Assembly (NCBI RefSeq): GCF_016888005.1
Contig: NZ_JAFDVE010000002.1
Coordinates: 1 to 64,000 of the forward strand
From: Phycicoccus sp. CSK15P-2
GTDB lineage: Bacteria; Actinomycetota; Actinomycetes; Actinomycetales; Dermatophilaceae
Direction: 5' to 3'
Length of the DNA: 64,000 nt
The position numbers and the translations under genes are program-made. Of the stretch, positions 19,826 to 28,666 are shown piece by piece; the stretch's first letter is position 1, and the number at the start of each line of letters is the position of its first letter. The notes under the pieces are model-generated. The model did not search any database. It was given only the letters and a program-made list of their open reading frames with translations, and was not told the origin of the DNA.

Positions 19826-20947
19826 GTGACCGAGATCGAGATCGGCCGAGGCAAGCGCGGCCGCCGCGCGTACTCCTTCGACGACATCGCGCTCGTGCCC
19901 TCGCGGCGCACGCGTGACCCGGAGGAGGTCTCGACGGCCTGGCAGATCGATGCCTACCACTTCGACATCCCCGTCATCGCGGCGCCGATGGACTCGGTGA
20001 CGAGCCCACAGACCGCCATCGCGCTCGGCAACCACGGCGGGCTGCCCGTCCTCGACCTCGAAGGTCTGTGGACCCGGTACGAGGACCCGATGCCCCTGCT
20101 CGCCGAGATCGCCACGCTCGACCCGGCGCTCGCCACGCAGCGGATGCAGGAGATCTACCGCGAGGAGATCCGGCCCGAGCTCGTCACCGAGCGGCTCCGG
20201 CAGATCCGCGAGGCGGGCGTCACCGTGGCCGGGGCGCTCAGCCCGCAGCGCACGCAGCAGCTGTGGAAGACCGTCGTGGACGCCGGGGTCGACCTCTTCG
20301 TCATCCGGGGTACGACCGTCTCCGCCGAGCACGTGTCCGGCCGCGCCGAGCCGCTCAACCTCAAGCGCTTCATCTACGAGCTCGACGTGCCCGTCATCGT
20401 CGGTGGCGCGGCGTCGTACTCGGCGGCCCTGCACCTCATGCGCACGGGCGCGGCCGGCGTGCTCGTCGGTTTCGGGGGCGGCGCCGCGCACACGACGCGC
20501 ACCACCCTCGGCATCCACGCCCCGATGGCGTCGGCCATCGCCGACGTCGCCGCGGCCCGTCGCGACTACCTCGACGAGTCCGGCGGCCGCTATGTCCACG
20601 TCATCGCCGACGGCGGCGTCGGGACCAGCGGCGACGTCGTCAAGGCCGTCGCGTGCGGCGCCGACGCCGTGATGCTCGGGGCGGCCCTCGCCCGCGCCAC
20701 GGACGCACCGGGCCGCGGGTTCCACTGGGGACCCGAGGCGCACCACCCCGAGCTGCCGCGCGGACACCGGGTCGAGGTCGGAGGCGTCGCGCCGCTCGAG
20801 GAGGTCCTCTTCGGGCCGAGCCGCCAAGCAGACGGCACGACGAACCTCGTCGGGGCCCTGCGCCGCGCGATGGCCACCTCGGGGTACGTCGACGTCAAGG
20901 AGTTCCAGCGCGTCGAGGTCGTCGTCGCGCCCTACCAGCGCAGCTGA
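19826..20947 (+). CDS. guaB3: GuaB3 family IMP dehydrogenase-related protein
   Basis: A 373-residue IMPDH-like TIM barrel without CBS domains, starting with the AYSFDDIALVPSRRTRDP segment typical of GuaB3. Where IMPDH and GMP reductase have GSxCTTR, this protein reads GFGGGAAHTTR, so the catalytic Cys is replaced by His. Other binding loops persist (ADGGVGTSGDVVKAVACGAD). A cyanobacterial GuaB3 that keeps the Cys has been reported to act as a GMP reductase; this copy probably lacks that chemistry or has another role. A TAGGCT box at 19814-19819 lies six bases before the GTG start. Confidence 0.88.
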   Translation: MTEIEIGRGKRGRRAYSFDDIALVPSRRTRDPEEVSTAWQIDAYHFDIPVIAAPMDSVTSPQTAIALGNHGGLPVLDLEGLWTRYEDPMPLLAEIATLDPALATQRMQEIYREEIRPELVTERLRQIREAGVTVAGALSPQRTQQLWKTVVDAGVDLFVIRGTTVSAEHVSGRAEPLNLKRFIYELDVPVIVGGAASYSAALHLMRTGAAGVLVGFGGGAAHTTRTTLGIHAPMASAIADVAAARRDYLDESGGRYVHVIADGGVGTSGDVVKAVACGADAVMLGAALARATDAPGRGFHWGPEAHHPELPRGHRVEVGGVAPLEEVLFGPSRQADGTTNLVGALRRAMATSGYVDVKEFQRVEVVVAPYQRS

Positions 20948-21098
20948 GCCGGACCGGGCGCCCCGGTCGTCGGCCCCCCGCGCCGTCGACCCCCCAAACG
21001 TGACGGGTCGCCGTCCGACGCGCGACGCACGGTGAGGTCCCGGCACCTGCCGGGTCGGAGCGGCCCAGGACGGGCCCGTCAGTGGTTACCCTTCGGTA

Positions 21099-22679
21099 AT
21101 GACCGATGTCGTCGCCGACCCGGACACCGACCCGCGCGCCACCTACGTCGTGGACCCGGCCCGCGTTCGCGGCTGGACCCGCGACGTGCCCGCGTCGGGT
21201 GAGCCCCTGACGACGCACACCCCGATGACCGGCGCGCCGCTCGCGACCTTCCCCGGCTCGACCGCCGAGGACGTCGGCGTCGCCGTCGACCGGGCGCGGG
21301 CCGCGCAGCGCCGATGGGAGGCCGTCCCGGTGGCGGACCGGGCCCGGTGGCTCCTGGACCTGCACGACCTCGTGCTCGCCCGCCAGAGCGAGCTGCTCGA
21401 CCTCGTCCAGCTCGAGTCGGGCAAGGCCCGCGCCCACGCCTTCGAGGAGGTCGGGGACGTGGCCGTCGTGTGCCGCTACTACGCGCGGCGCGGACCGGGC
21501 ATCCTCGCGGACGAGCGGCATGCCGGGGTCTTCCCGCTGCTGACCCGCAGCACCGTCCACCACCACCCCCGGGGCGTGGTCGGCATCGTCGCACCGTGGA
21601 ACTACCCGCTGAGCCTGGCCGTGACGGATGCCGTCCCGGCCCTGCTCGCCGGAAACGCCGTCGTCCTGCGGCCGGACCCGCAGGGGTCGCTCACCGCGAT
21701 GGCCGCCGTGGCGCTGATGGTCGAGGCGGGGCTGCCGGACGGTCTCGTCCAGGTCGTCCTCGGCGGGGCCGAGACGGGCAGTGCGGTCGTCGACCGCACC
21801 GACTACGTGTGCTTCACCGGCTCCACCGCCACCGGTCGCGCCGTGGCCGCGGCCGCGGGGCACCGGCTCGTCGGCGCCAGTCTCGAGCTCGGCGGCAAGA
21901 ACACCCTCTACGTCGCCGACGACGCCGACCTGCGTCGCGCGGTGCCGGGCGCCGTCGGCGCCTGCTTCTCCTCGGCGGGTCAGCTCTGCGTGAGCACCGA
22001 GCGGGTCGTCGTGCACGACGGCATCGCCGACGAGTTCCTCGGCCGCTTCCTCGACGCCGTGGCCGGCCTGAAGATCTCCACCGGGCTCACGTGGGACGCC
22101 GACCTCGGCAGCCTCGTCGGACCGGCCCAGCTGGAGCGCGTGCGCCGGCACGTCGACGACGCCGTCGCCAAGGGGGCGACCGTCCTCGCGGGCGGGCGGG
22201 AGCGGCCGGACCTCGGTCCGTACGTCGTCGAGCCCACGGTCCTCACGGGGGTGACTTCGGCGATGGCCTGCCGCGACGAGGAGACCTTCGGGCCGGTCGT
22301 CGCCGTCTACCGCGTCCCGAGCGACGACGCTGCCGTCTCCCTCGCGAACGACACCGAGTACGGTCTCAACGCCTCGGTGTGGACCCGCGACGTCCGCCGC
22401 GGACGTTCCATCGCGGGCCGTGTCCGGGCGGGAACGGTCAACGTCAACGAGGGGTACGCGGCGGCCTGGGGCAGCGTGGCGGCACCGATGGGCGGGATGA
22501 AGGCGAGCGGTCTCGGGCGACGTCACGGCCGCGAGGGGCTGCTGAAGTACACCGAGAGCCAGAACGTCACGGTGCAGGGCCTGGTCAACGTCGGCGACCT
22601 CCCCGGCCTCGGCGGCGAGACCCACGGACGGGTGCTGACCGGCGCCCTCCGCGTGCTCAAGGCGGTGGGTCTGCCGTGA
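21099..22679 (+). CDS. gabD2: Succinate-semialdehyde dehydrogenase-type aldehyde dehydrogenase
   Basis: A 526-residue NAD(P)-dependent aldehyde dehydrogenase. It shows APWNYPL in the cofactor-binding region, FTGSTATGR, the general-base glutamate in LELGGKN and the nucleophilic Cys in SSAGQLCVSTER near residue 300. The sequence is of the GabD2 group, which oxidises succinate semialdehyde to succinate; the exact aldehyde is inferred. TACCCT at 21087-21092 lies six bases before the ATG. The stop overlaps the GTG of the GMC oxidoreductase, so an alcohol-to-aldehyde-to-acid pathway is possible. Confidence 0.87.
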   Translation: MTDVVADPDTDPRATYVVDPARVRGWTRDVPASGEPLTTHTPMTGAPLATFPGSTAEDVGVAVDRARAAQRRWEAVPVADRARWLLDLHDLVLARQSELLDLVQLESGKARAHAFEEVGDVAVVCRYYARRGPGILADERHAGVFPLLTRSTVHHHPRGVVGIVAPWNYPLSLAVTDAVPALLAGNAVVLRPDPQGSLTAMAAVALMVEAGLPDGLVQVVLGGAETGSAVVDRTDYVCFTGSTATGRAVAAAAGHRLVGASLELGGKNTLYVADDADLRRAVPGAVGACFSSAGQLCVSTERVVVHDGIADEFLGRFLDAVAGLKISTGLTWDADLGSLVGPAQLERVRRHVDDAVAKGATVLAGGRERPDLGPYVVEPTVLTGVTSAMACRDEETFGPVVAVYRVPSDDAAVSLANDTEYGLNASVWTRDVRRGRSIAGRVRAGTVNVNEGYAAAWGSVAAPMGGMKASGLGRRHGREGLLKYTESQNVTVQGLVNVGDLPGLGGETHGRVLTGALRVLKAVGLP

Positions 22680-24409
22680 CAGGCACGTCCTCGACCGACG
22701 TCGACGTGGACGTCGTCGTCATCGGTTCCGGGTTCGGCGGCTCGGTCGCCGCGCTGCGTGCCGCGGAGAAGGGCTACCGGGTCCTCGTCCTCGAGGCCGG
22801 ACGGCGGTTCGCCGACACCGACTTCGCACGGACGTCGTGGGACCTGCGCCGCTTCCTCTGGGCCCCGCGCCTCGGCTGCTACGGCGTGCAGCGCATCCAC
22901 CGTCTGCCGGACGTCGTCGTCCTCGCGGGCGCGGGGGTGGGTGGCGGCAGCCTCAACTACGCGAACACCCTGTACCGCCCGCCGCGGGCGTTCTACGAGG
23001 ACCCGCAGTGGCGTGACGTCGCAGACTGGGAGCGCGAGCTCGCACCGCACTACGACACCGCCAGCCGGATGCTCGGCGTCGTGACGAACCCGTGCGACGG
23101 GCCGGTCGAGCGGGCGATGCAGGGCGCGGCCGAGGACCTCGGGGTCGGAGGGACCGTGGCCCCGACCCCCGTCGGGGTGTTCTTCGGCCCGCCGGGCGAG
23201 ACCGTGGAGGACCCGTACTTCGGGGGCCGTGGCCCGGCCCGCACCGGCTGCACCCAGTGCGGCAACTGCATGGTCGGCTGTCGGGTTGGCGCGAAGAACA
23301 CTCTCGTCAAGAACTACCTGGCGCTGGCCGAGGGGCTGGGCGTCGAGATCCGCCCGATGCGGACGGTGACCCGGCTCGGCATCGTCCCGGGTACGGACGG
23401 CGACGCAGAGCACGACGCGCGGTACCGCGTCCTGCACGAGCGCACCGGGCCGGTCGGTGGCCGGGACCGGCAGGTCGTCACGGCCCGGCGGGTCGTCGTC
23501 GCCGCCGGGACGTGGGGGACCCAGACGCTGCTGCACGCGATGTGGGACGCGGGCGAGCTGCCGCGGCTCTCCGACCGGCTCGGGGACCTCACCCGGACGA
23601 ACTCGGAGGCGCTCCTCGGCGTCCTCACCGAGCATGCCCCGGCCGCGGCCGACCTCACCCGCGGGGTCGCCATCACGACGTCCTTCCACGTCGACGCCGA
23701 CACCCACGTCGAGAACTGCCGGTACGGCAAGGGTTCGAACGCGATGGGGCTTCTCGCGACGCTCGCGGTCCCCGGCGGCACCGGCCGGCCGCGGTGGTGG
23801 GAGTTCCTCCGGACCCTCGCCCGGGACCCGGAACCGGTCCGGCGGCTCTTCCCGATGGCCAGCCGCTGGAGCGAGCGCAGCGTCATCGGCCTCGTCATGC
23901 AGTCGCGTGACAACTCGCTGCGGGTCCGCGCCCGGTCCCGGTTCGGCCGTCGGGGACTGACCTCCACCACGGGGCACGGGGAGCCCAACCCCACGTTCCT
24001 GCCGCAAGGGCACGCGGCGATGCGCGCCCTCGCCGACCGGGTGGCGCAGGCCACGGGCGAGTACACCGTGGCGGGCGGCTCCTGGCCCGAGGTGCTCGAC
24101 GTCCCGATGACGGCCCACTTCCTCGGTGGCGCGCCGATCGGGTCCTCCCCGGAGCGCGGCGTGCTCGACCGCTACCAGCGGGTGTGGGGGCATCCCGGCG
24201 TCTCGGTGCTCGACGGTGCGGCGGTCTCCGCGAACCTCGGCGTCAACCCGTCGCTGACGATCACCGCGCAGGCCGAGCGGGCGATGGCGTACTGGCCGTC
24301 GGCGGGCGAGGAGGACCACCGCCCGGCGCAGCGCAGCCTGCTGGAGGCGTCGTCTCGGTCGGAGCAGCGGAACCCGGTGTCGGCGGGCTCTGCGACCCTG
24401 TCAGGGTGA
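22676..24409 (+). CDS. GMC-family FAD oxidoreductase with a cysteine-rich insert
   Basis: A 577-residue flavoprotein of the cholesterol/long-chain alcohol oxidase group. The FAD-binding VIGSGFGGSVAALRA is near residue 14, and VLAGAGVGGGSLNYAN near 85. CTQCGNCMVGC near residues 192-202 is followed by RVGAKNTL; this ferredoxin-like cysteine set is seen in many bacterial GMC relatives and may bind an iron-sulfur cluster. The C-terminal LGVNPSLTITAQAER is the conserved flavin-contact segment. It overlaps the upstream aldehyde dehydrogenase by GTGA and probably supplies its aldehyde. The natural substrate is unknown. Confidence 0.85.
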   Translation: MTGTSSTDVDVDVVVIGSGFGGSVAALRAAEKGYRVLVLEAGRRFADTDFARTSWDLRRFLWAPRLGCYGVQRIHRLPDVVVLAGAGVGGGSLNYANTLYRPPRAFYEDPQWRDVADWERELAPHYDTASRMLGVVTNPCDGPVERAMQGAAEDLGVGGTVAPTPVGVFFGPPGETVEDPYFGGRGPARTGCTQCGNCMVGCRVGAKNTLVKNYLALAEGLGVEIRPMRTVTRLGIVPGTDGDAEHDARYRVLHERTGPVGGRDRQVVTARRVVVAAGTWGTQTLLHAMWDAGELPRLSDRLGDLTRTNSEALLGVLTEHAPAAADLTRGVAITTSFHVDADTHVENCRYGKGSNAMGLLATLAVPGGTGRPRWWEFLRTLARDPEPVRRLFPMASRWSERSVIGLVMQSRDNSLRVRARSRFGRRGLTSTTGHGEPNPTFLPQGHAAMRALADRVAQATGEYTVAGGSWPEVLDVPMTAHFLGGAPIGSSPERGVLDRYQRVWGHPGVSVLDGAAVSANLGVNPSLTITAQAERAMAYWPSAGEEDHRPAQRSLLEASSRSEQRNPVSAGSATLSG

Positions 24410-24525
24410 GCGAAGACCGCATCTGGACGTTCACCGTGCCGCTGTGGAGCTGGCAGTCGCGGCACTTCGTCACGGTGCCCGAGGGCGCCGACGCCGAGGT
24501 CCGCATCCGGCTCGTCGACCGCTGA
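24406..24525 (+). CDS. Possible 39-residue protein coupled to the GMC oxidoreductase
   Basis: A GTG at 24406 overlaps the stop of the GMC gene and opens a 39-codon frame. It includes WTFTVPLWSWQSRHFVTVP, which weakly recalls the start of DUF1905 proteins, and closes with VRIRLVDR. The overlap and the sensible amino-acid composition support it; its size and lack of a recognised family argue for caution. It could also be a fragment of a longer gene now lost. Confidence 0.4.
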   Translation: MSEDRIWTFTVPLWSWQSRHFVTVPEGADAEVRIRLVDR

Positions 24526-24572
24526 GCGTCCCGATCCGCCGTCGCGTCGCCGCCCGGCGACCGTCGACGGTG

Positions 24573-25001
24573 TCAGCGGGTGAGAGCGAGACGGACGCTC
24601 GACGGGTCGGGGTTGGTGTGAGGGACGCCGTCGAGGACCACCGTCGGCACGGTCTCGTTGCCCTCGTTGACGCTGCGGACGAACGCCGCCGCGTCGTCGT
24701 CCTGCCAGATGTCGACCCAGACCGCGTCGCGCCCCGCACGGCCGAGCCGGCGGCGCAGGCGCTCGCAGTACATGCACCCCGGCCGCCAGTAGACGACGAC
24801 CCGGCGCTCGGCCTCCGGCAGGTCCTGCACCTGGGCGTAGGTCGCGCCGCTGCGGCCCCCGCGCCACGGCGACATCAACCACGCGGTGGTCAGGAGGACC
24901 GCGAGGGTCAGCAGGGCCGAGCCCCAGCGTCCGGCCGCCGTGTGCCAGGAGCCGACGACCACCGCCAAGCCCGCGGCGACGAGCCACATCCGTCGTTCCA
25001 T
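24573..25001 (-). CDS. Membrane-anchored glutaredoxin-like protein
   Basis: A 142-residue protein with two hydrophobic segments near the N-terminus (about residues 5-20 and 30-48) and a glutaredoxin domain. The redox motif is CMYC within VYWRPGCMYCERL, followed by the TVPTVVLDG cis-proline strand. In this group mycoredoxin-like proteins reduce mixed disulfides with mycothiol, which is the likely thiol partner here, though the sequence does not prove it. The ATG at 25001 has GAGGAGG upstream. The gene is the last of a minus-strand run that begins with the two ABC exporter genes. Confidence 0.8.
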   Translation of the reverse strand: MERRMWLVAAGLAVVVGSWHTAAGRWGSALLTLAVLLTTAWLMSPWRGGRSGATYAQVQDLPEAERRVVVYWRPGCMYCERLRRRLGRAGRDAVWVDIWQDDDAAAFVRSVNEGNETVPTVVLDGVPHTNPDPSSVRLALTR

Positions 25002-25111
25002 CGTCCGACCTCCTCGGGCCCGACGGTACGCCCACCACGGGCGGTCCGGGGTCCCCCCGGAGGGGGACGAGGGCTCGGCCCGGGGGCGGAGCCGGGGACG
25101 GACGGGGGCGC

Positions 25112-26887
25112 TCAGCCCTCGTCCCGCCAGGACCGCCACAGGGCGGCGTAGGACCCGTCGGCGGCGATGAGCTCGTCGTGCGAGCCGAGCTCGTGCACCC
25201 TGCCGCCCTCGACGACGGCCACGCGGTCGGCGTCGTGCGCGGTGTGCAGCCGGTGCGCGATGGCGACGACGGTCCGGCCGGTGAGGACCGCGGCGAGGGA
25301 ACGCTCGAGGTGGCGTGCCGCACGGGGGTCGAGCAGCGAGGTGGCCTCGTCGAGGACGAGGGTGTGGGGGTCGGCGAGCACCAGCCGGGCCAGCGCCACC
25401 TGCTGGGCCTGGGCCTCCGTGAGCGCGTACCCGCCGGAGCCGACCACGGTCTCGAGGCCCTCCGGCAGGCGCTCGGCCCAGTCGAGGGCGTCGACCGCGG
25501 CGAGCGCCTCACGCAGGGTGGCGTCGTCGGCATCCGGCCGGGGCAGGCGGAGGTTGTCCGCGAGCGTCCCGACGAAGACGTGGTGCTCCTGGGTGACGAG
25601 CGCGACCTGGCCGCGCAGGTCGTCGAGCTCGAGGTCGACGAGGGGGACGCCACCCACGGTGATCCGTCCGACCCGCGGCCCGTCGACGCCCGCCATGAGG
25701 CGTCCGAGCGTCGACTTGCCGGCACCGGACGGGCCGACGACCGCCAGCCGCTCACCGGGGCGCAGGTCGAGCGAGACGCCGTGCAGGACGTCCTGACCGG
25801 TGCGGTAGGCGTACCGCACGCCCGCCACCGACAGGTGGTCGTCGGTGGGCTCGGCGCCGGTGGCGACGCGGTCCGGGGGCACCTCCGCGACCCCGAGGAT
25901 GCGGGACATCGAGGTCGCGGCGAACTGGATCTCGTCGAGCATGCCGATGACCTCGCCGAGGGGGTCCAGCAGCCGCTGGACGTACAGGACGACCGCGGTG
26001 GCCGTCGCCACGGGGATGACGCCCTCCCACGCGAGCCAGCCGCCCCAGAGCAGGCTGCCGGCGACCGGCGCGAAGAAACCGAGCTCGAGCCACGGGAACC
26101 ACCGCAGCCGCAGGCCTACGGTGTAGCGCTCGGCGGTGTGGCTCTCGGCGACGGCCTCCGCGAACCGTTCGCCGCGCTCCTCGTGCAGGCCGAGGGCGTC
26201 GACGGTGGCCGCGCCCTCCACGGTCTCGGCGGCGACCCCGTTGAGCCGGGCGTAGGTGGCGTGCTCCCACAGGTAGCCCGGCCCGGCGAGCCGGAGGTAC
26301 CGCCGGGTGGGGAGGAACCAGATCAGCGGCGTGAGGAGGAGTGGCAGCGCGGCCAGGGGTGAGGCGACGACGGTGGCGACCGCGGTGACCGCGACGGTCG
26401 TCACCGAGACGACGACGGTGGGGATGCCGAAGCGGATGACGTAGCTGACGGCGTCGATGTCGTTCGTCGTCCGGGCCAGGAGGTCGCCGGTGCCGGCGCG
26501 CTCGACCGTGGAGAGCGGCAGCCGGACGGCGGACCCGACGAAGTCCTCGCGCAGCCGGGCGAAGACCTGCTCGGACAGGACGAACGAGCTGCGCCGGGCG
26601 ACCCAGGTGGCGACGGTCTCGGCGAGGACCGCGGCCGCGAGCAGGCCGACGAGGAGGTCGAGGTCGGTGACGGTCGCGCGCCCCGTGGTGACGGTGCCCA
26701 CGACCTGGCCGACGACCCACGGGCCGGTGAGTCCGACGAGAGCGGCGAGCAGGTGCCAGACCAGCACCCACACGAGGGGCCGGCGGTGGTCGCGCAGCAG
26801 CACGCCGACGTGGGCGCGCACGACGGCACCGGACGCGATGGGCAACGTCCGGCGCGCGTGGTCGGTGTGGTCACGGAGCGGCGACAT
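25112..26887 (-). CDS. ABC exporter half-transporter B (intact Walker motifs, degenerate signature)
   Basis: A 591-residue protein: six-helix exporter membrane domain (about residues 25-300) followed by an ATPase domain. Walker A is intact (GPSGAGKST), as are the Walker B/catalytic Glu (TLVLDEATSLLD) and the H-loop (VVAIAHRL), but the ABC signature reads LTEAQAQQ where LSGGQ is expected. The start codon lies inside the end of the partner gene (17-base overlap), with GGAGGA upstream. It must pair with half-transporter A to make one complete ATPase site. The substrate is unknown; siderophore, peptide or drug export are all possible. Confidence 0.9.
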   Translation of the reverse strand: MSPLRDHTDHARRTLPIASGAVVRAHVGVLLRDHRRPLVWVLVWHLLAALVGLTGPWVVGQVVGTVTTGRATVTDLDLLVGLLAAAVLAETVATWVARRSSFVLSEQVFARLREDFVGSAVRLPLSTVERAGTGDLLARTTNDIDAVSYVIRFGIPTVVVSVTTVAVTAVATVVASPLAALPLLLTPLIWFLPTRRYLRLAGPGYLWEHATYARLNGVAAETVEGAATVDALGLHEERGERFAEAVAESHTAERYTVGLRLRWFPWLELGFFAPVAGSLLWGGWLAWEGVIPVATATAVVLYVQRLLDPLGEVIGMLDEIQFAATSMSRILGVAEVPPDRVATGAEPTDDHLSVAGVRYAYRTGQDVLHGVSLDLRPGERLAVVGPSGAGKSTLGRLMAGVDGPRVGRITVGGVPLVDLELDDLRGQVALVTQEHHVFVGTLADNLRLPRPDADDATLREALAAVDALDWAERLPEGLETVVGSGGYALTEAQAQQVALARLVLADPHTLVLDEATSLLDPRAARHLERSLAAVLTGRTVVAIAHRLHTAHDADRVAVVEGGRVHELGSHDELIAADGSYAALWRSWRDEG

Positions 26888-28604
26888 CGGCGTCCTCCTC
26901 CCCCCGCACGACGACCCACCGGTAGGCGGGGTGGCTCCGGGAGAGCTCCCGGTGGGTCCCGGAGGCGACGACGCGTCCGTCCCGGAGCAGGTGGACGACG
27001 TCGGCGTGGTCGAGCAGGAGCGGGCTCGCGGTGACGACGACGGTGGTACGGCCGCGTCGGTGGGCGGCGAGCCGCTCGGCGACCCGGGTCTCGGTGTGCG
27101 CGTCGACCGCACTGGTCGGTTCGACGAGGACGAGCACCTCGGGGTCGCGCAGGAGGGCACGGGCGAGGGCGAGCCGCTGGCGCTGACCGCCGGAGAGGGA
27201 CCGTCCGCGCTCCTCGAGCTCGCCGGCCAGACCCTCGTCGAGCGCGGCCAGGGCGTCGTGGGCGTCGGCCACGGTGAGCGCCGCGAGGCGGGCGTCGTCG
27301 TCGGCGCCGCCGAGCTCGCGGCGCAGCGGGCCGCTGAACAGCCGCGGGTCGGCCTGCGCGACGAGCACGCGCGAGCGGACGACCTCGACGGGCAGGTCGT
27401 CGAGACAGGCAGGGCCCCAGCGGACCCCGTGTCGCCCGGGCGTGACCCGTCCGAGCCGCGCCGCGACGGCGGCGGTCTCCTCGGGGCGGTCGCTGACGAG
27501 CGCGGTGAGCGCCCCGGGCTCGGCCGTGACGCCGGACGTGGGGTCGACCAGGGGCCCGCCGAGCGGCGGGAGCGGCGTGCCGACGGGGGCGCCGGGATGG
27601 TCGGGCTCGACGGCGAGGATGCGCGCGATCCGGCGGGCGGCGACGCGGGTGGTGATGAGCTTGTCGGCCATCTCGACCGCCGTCTGGAGCGGGATGGTGA
27701 GGAACGCCGTGTACCCGTAGTAGGCCACCAGCTGGCCCGGGGTGATCTCGCCCGCGACGGCCAGGCGCGCGCCGACGGCCGTGACGACGAGGACGAACAG
27801 CCCCGGCAGCAGCACCTGGGCGGCGTCGAGGGTGGCCTGGGTGCCGGCGACGTGGACGCCCGCGCGGCGCACCGACTGCGACTGACGGCGGTAACGGGCC
27901 AGGAAGGACTGTTCGCCGCCGATGCCGCGCAGCACCCGCAGGCCGGCCACGGTGTCGGCGCCGAGGGCGGTGAGCCTCCCGGCTTCCTCGCGCTGCGCGC
28001 TCTGGCGGCGTTGCAGCGGTCTCATGACGAACGCCAGCGAGGCGACGAGCAGCGGACCGCCGACGAGCATGATGACCCCGAGCAGCACCGAGCCGCGCAG
28101 CAGGATGACCGCGACGACGACGAACGAGACGACCGCGCCCATGAACCGGGCGAAGACGTCGAAGGTGTGCCCCATCCGGCCGAAGTCGCTCGTGAAGCTG
28201 GCGAGGACCTCGCCGGCGGGCATCGTGCGGGTCAGCGCGGGGCCGGCACGGCGGACCGCGCGGTCGGCCACCAGCCCGGCCCGGAACGCGGACACGAGCC
28301 AGTTCTTGACCGCGAACCAGTGCCGGCCGTTGCCGACGGTCGCCGAGATCAGGGCCAGCCCGACGACCGCTGCCGACCACAGGAGGAGCGCCCGGCCGTC
28401 GCGCGCCACGATGCCGTCGTCGACCGCGTGCCCGACGGCGGCGGGGACGAGGGCGACCGAGAGCATCCACGGGATGCCGAAACCCGCGCCCGCGAGGAGG
28501 GTGCGCCACTGCCGGCGTGCGAGCCAGACGAGCAGCCGGTCCGCGTCGGCGGGCGGGTCGTCCCCGGGTCGCACGCCGTAGTCCCAGGCAGGTCGGCGCA
28601 GCAT
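26871..28604 (-). CDS. ABC exporter half-transporter A (lost Walker A, Walker B Asp and H-loop)
   Basis: A 577-residue protein with an exporter membrane domain (about residues 35-320) and an ATPase-like domain. The signature LSGGQRQRLALARAL is perfect, but the Walker A region reads TALVSDRPEETAAVAARLG with no GxxxxGK[ST], Walker B reads VLVLVEPTSAVD with Val for Asp, and the H-loop reads VVVTASPLL with Ala for His. It should not hydrolyse ATP itself; it can donate LSGGQ to the intact nucleotide site of half-transporter B. TAGCGT lies nine bases before the ATG. It is first in the operon. Confidence 0.9.
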   Translation of the reverse strand: MLRRPAWDYGVRPGDDPPADADRLLVWLARRQWRTLLAGAGFGIPWMLSVALVPAAVGHAVDDGIVARDGRALLLWSAAVVGLALISATVGNGRHWFAVKNWLVSAFRAGLVADRAVRRAGPALTRTMPAGEVLASFTSDFGRMGHTFDVFARFMGAVVSFVVVAVILLRGSVLLGVIMLVGGPLLVASLAFVMRPLQRRQSAQREEAGRLTALGADTVAGLRVLRGIGGEQSFLARYRRQSQSVRRAGVHVAGTQATLDAAQVLLPGLFVLVVTAVGARLAVAGEITPGQLVAYYGYTAFLTIPLQTAVEMADKLITTRVAARRIARILAVEPDHPGAPVGTPLPPLGGPLVDPTSGVTAEPGALTALVSDRPEETAAVAARLGRVTPGRHGVRWGPACLDDLPVEVVRSRVLVAQADPRLFSGPLRRELGGADDDARLAALTVADAHDALAALDEGLAGELEERGRSLSGGQRQRLALARALLRDPEVLVLVEPTSAVDAHTETRVAERLAAHRRGRTTVVVTASPLLLDHADVVHLLRDGRVVASGTHRELSRSHPAYRWVVVRGEEDADVAAP

Positions 28605-28666
28605 GACCCGGCCACGCTAGTCGTCGGCACCGACACCGGCGAACCGGTTTTCCGGGCCGTCGGGGA

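Noticed and set aside
26871-28604. Treating ABC half A as a pseudogene
   Set aside because: The frame is intact, the LSGGQ signature is perfect, and the partner shows exactly the complementary defect, so the losses look functional, not decay.
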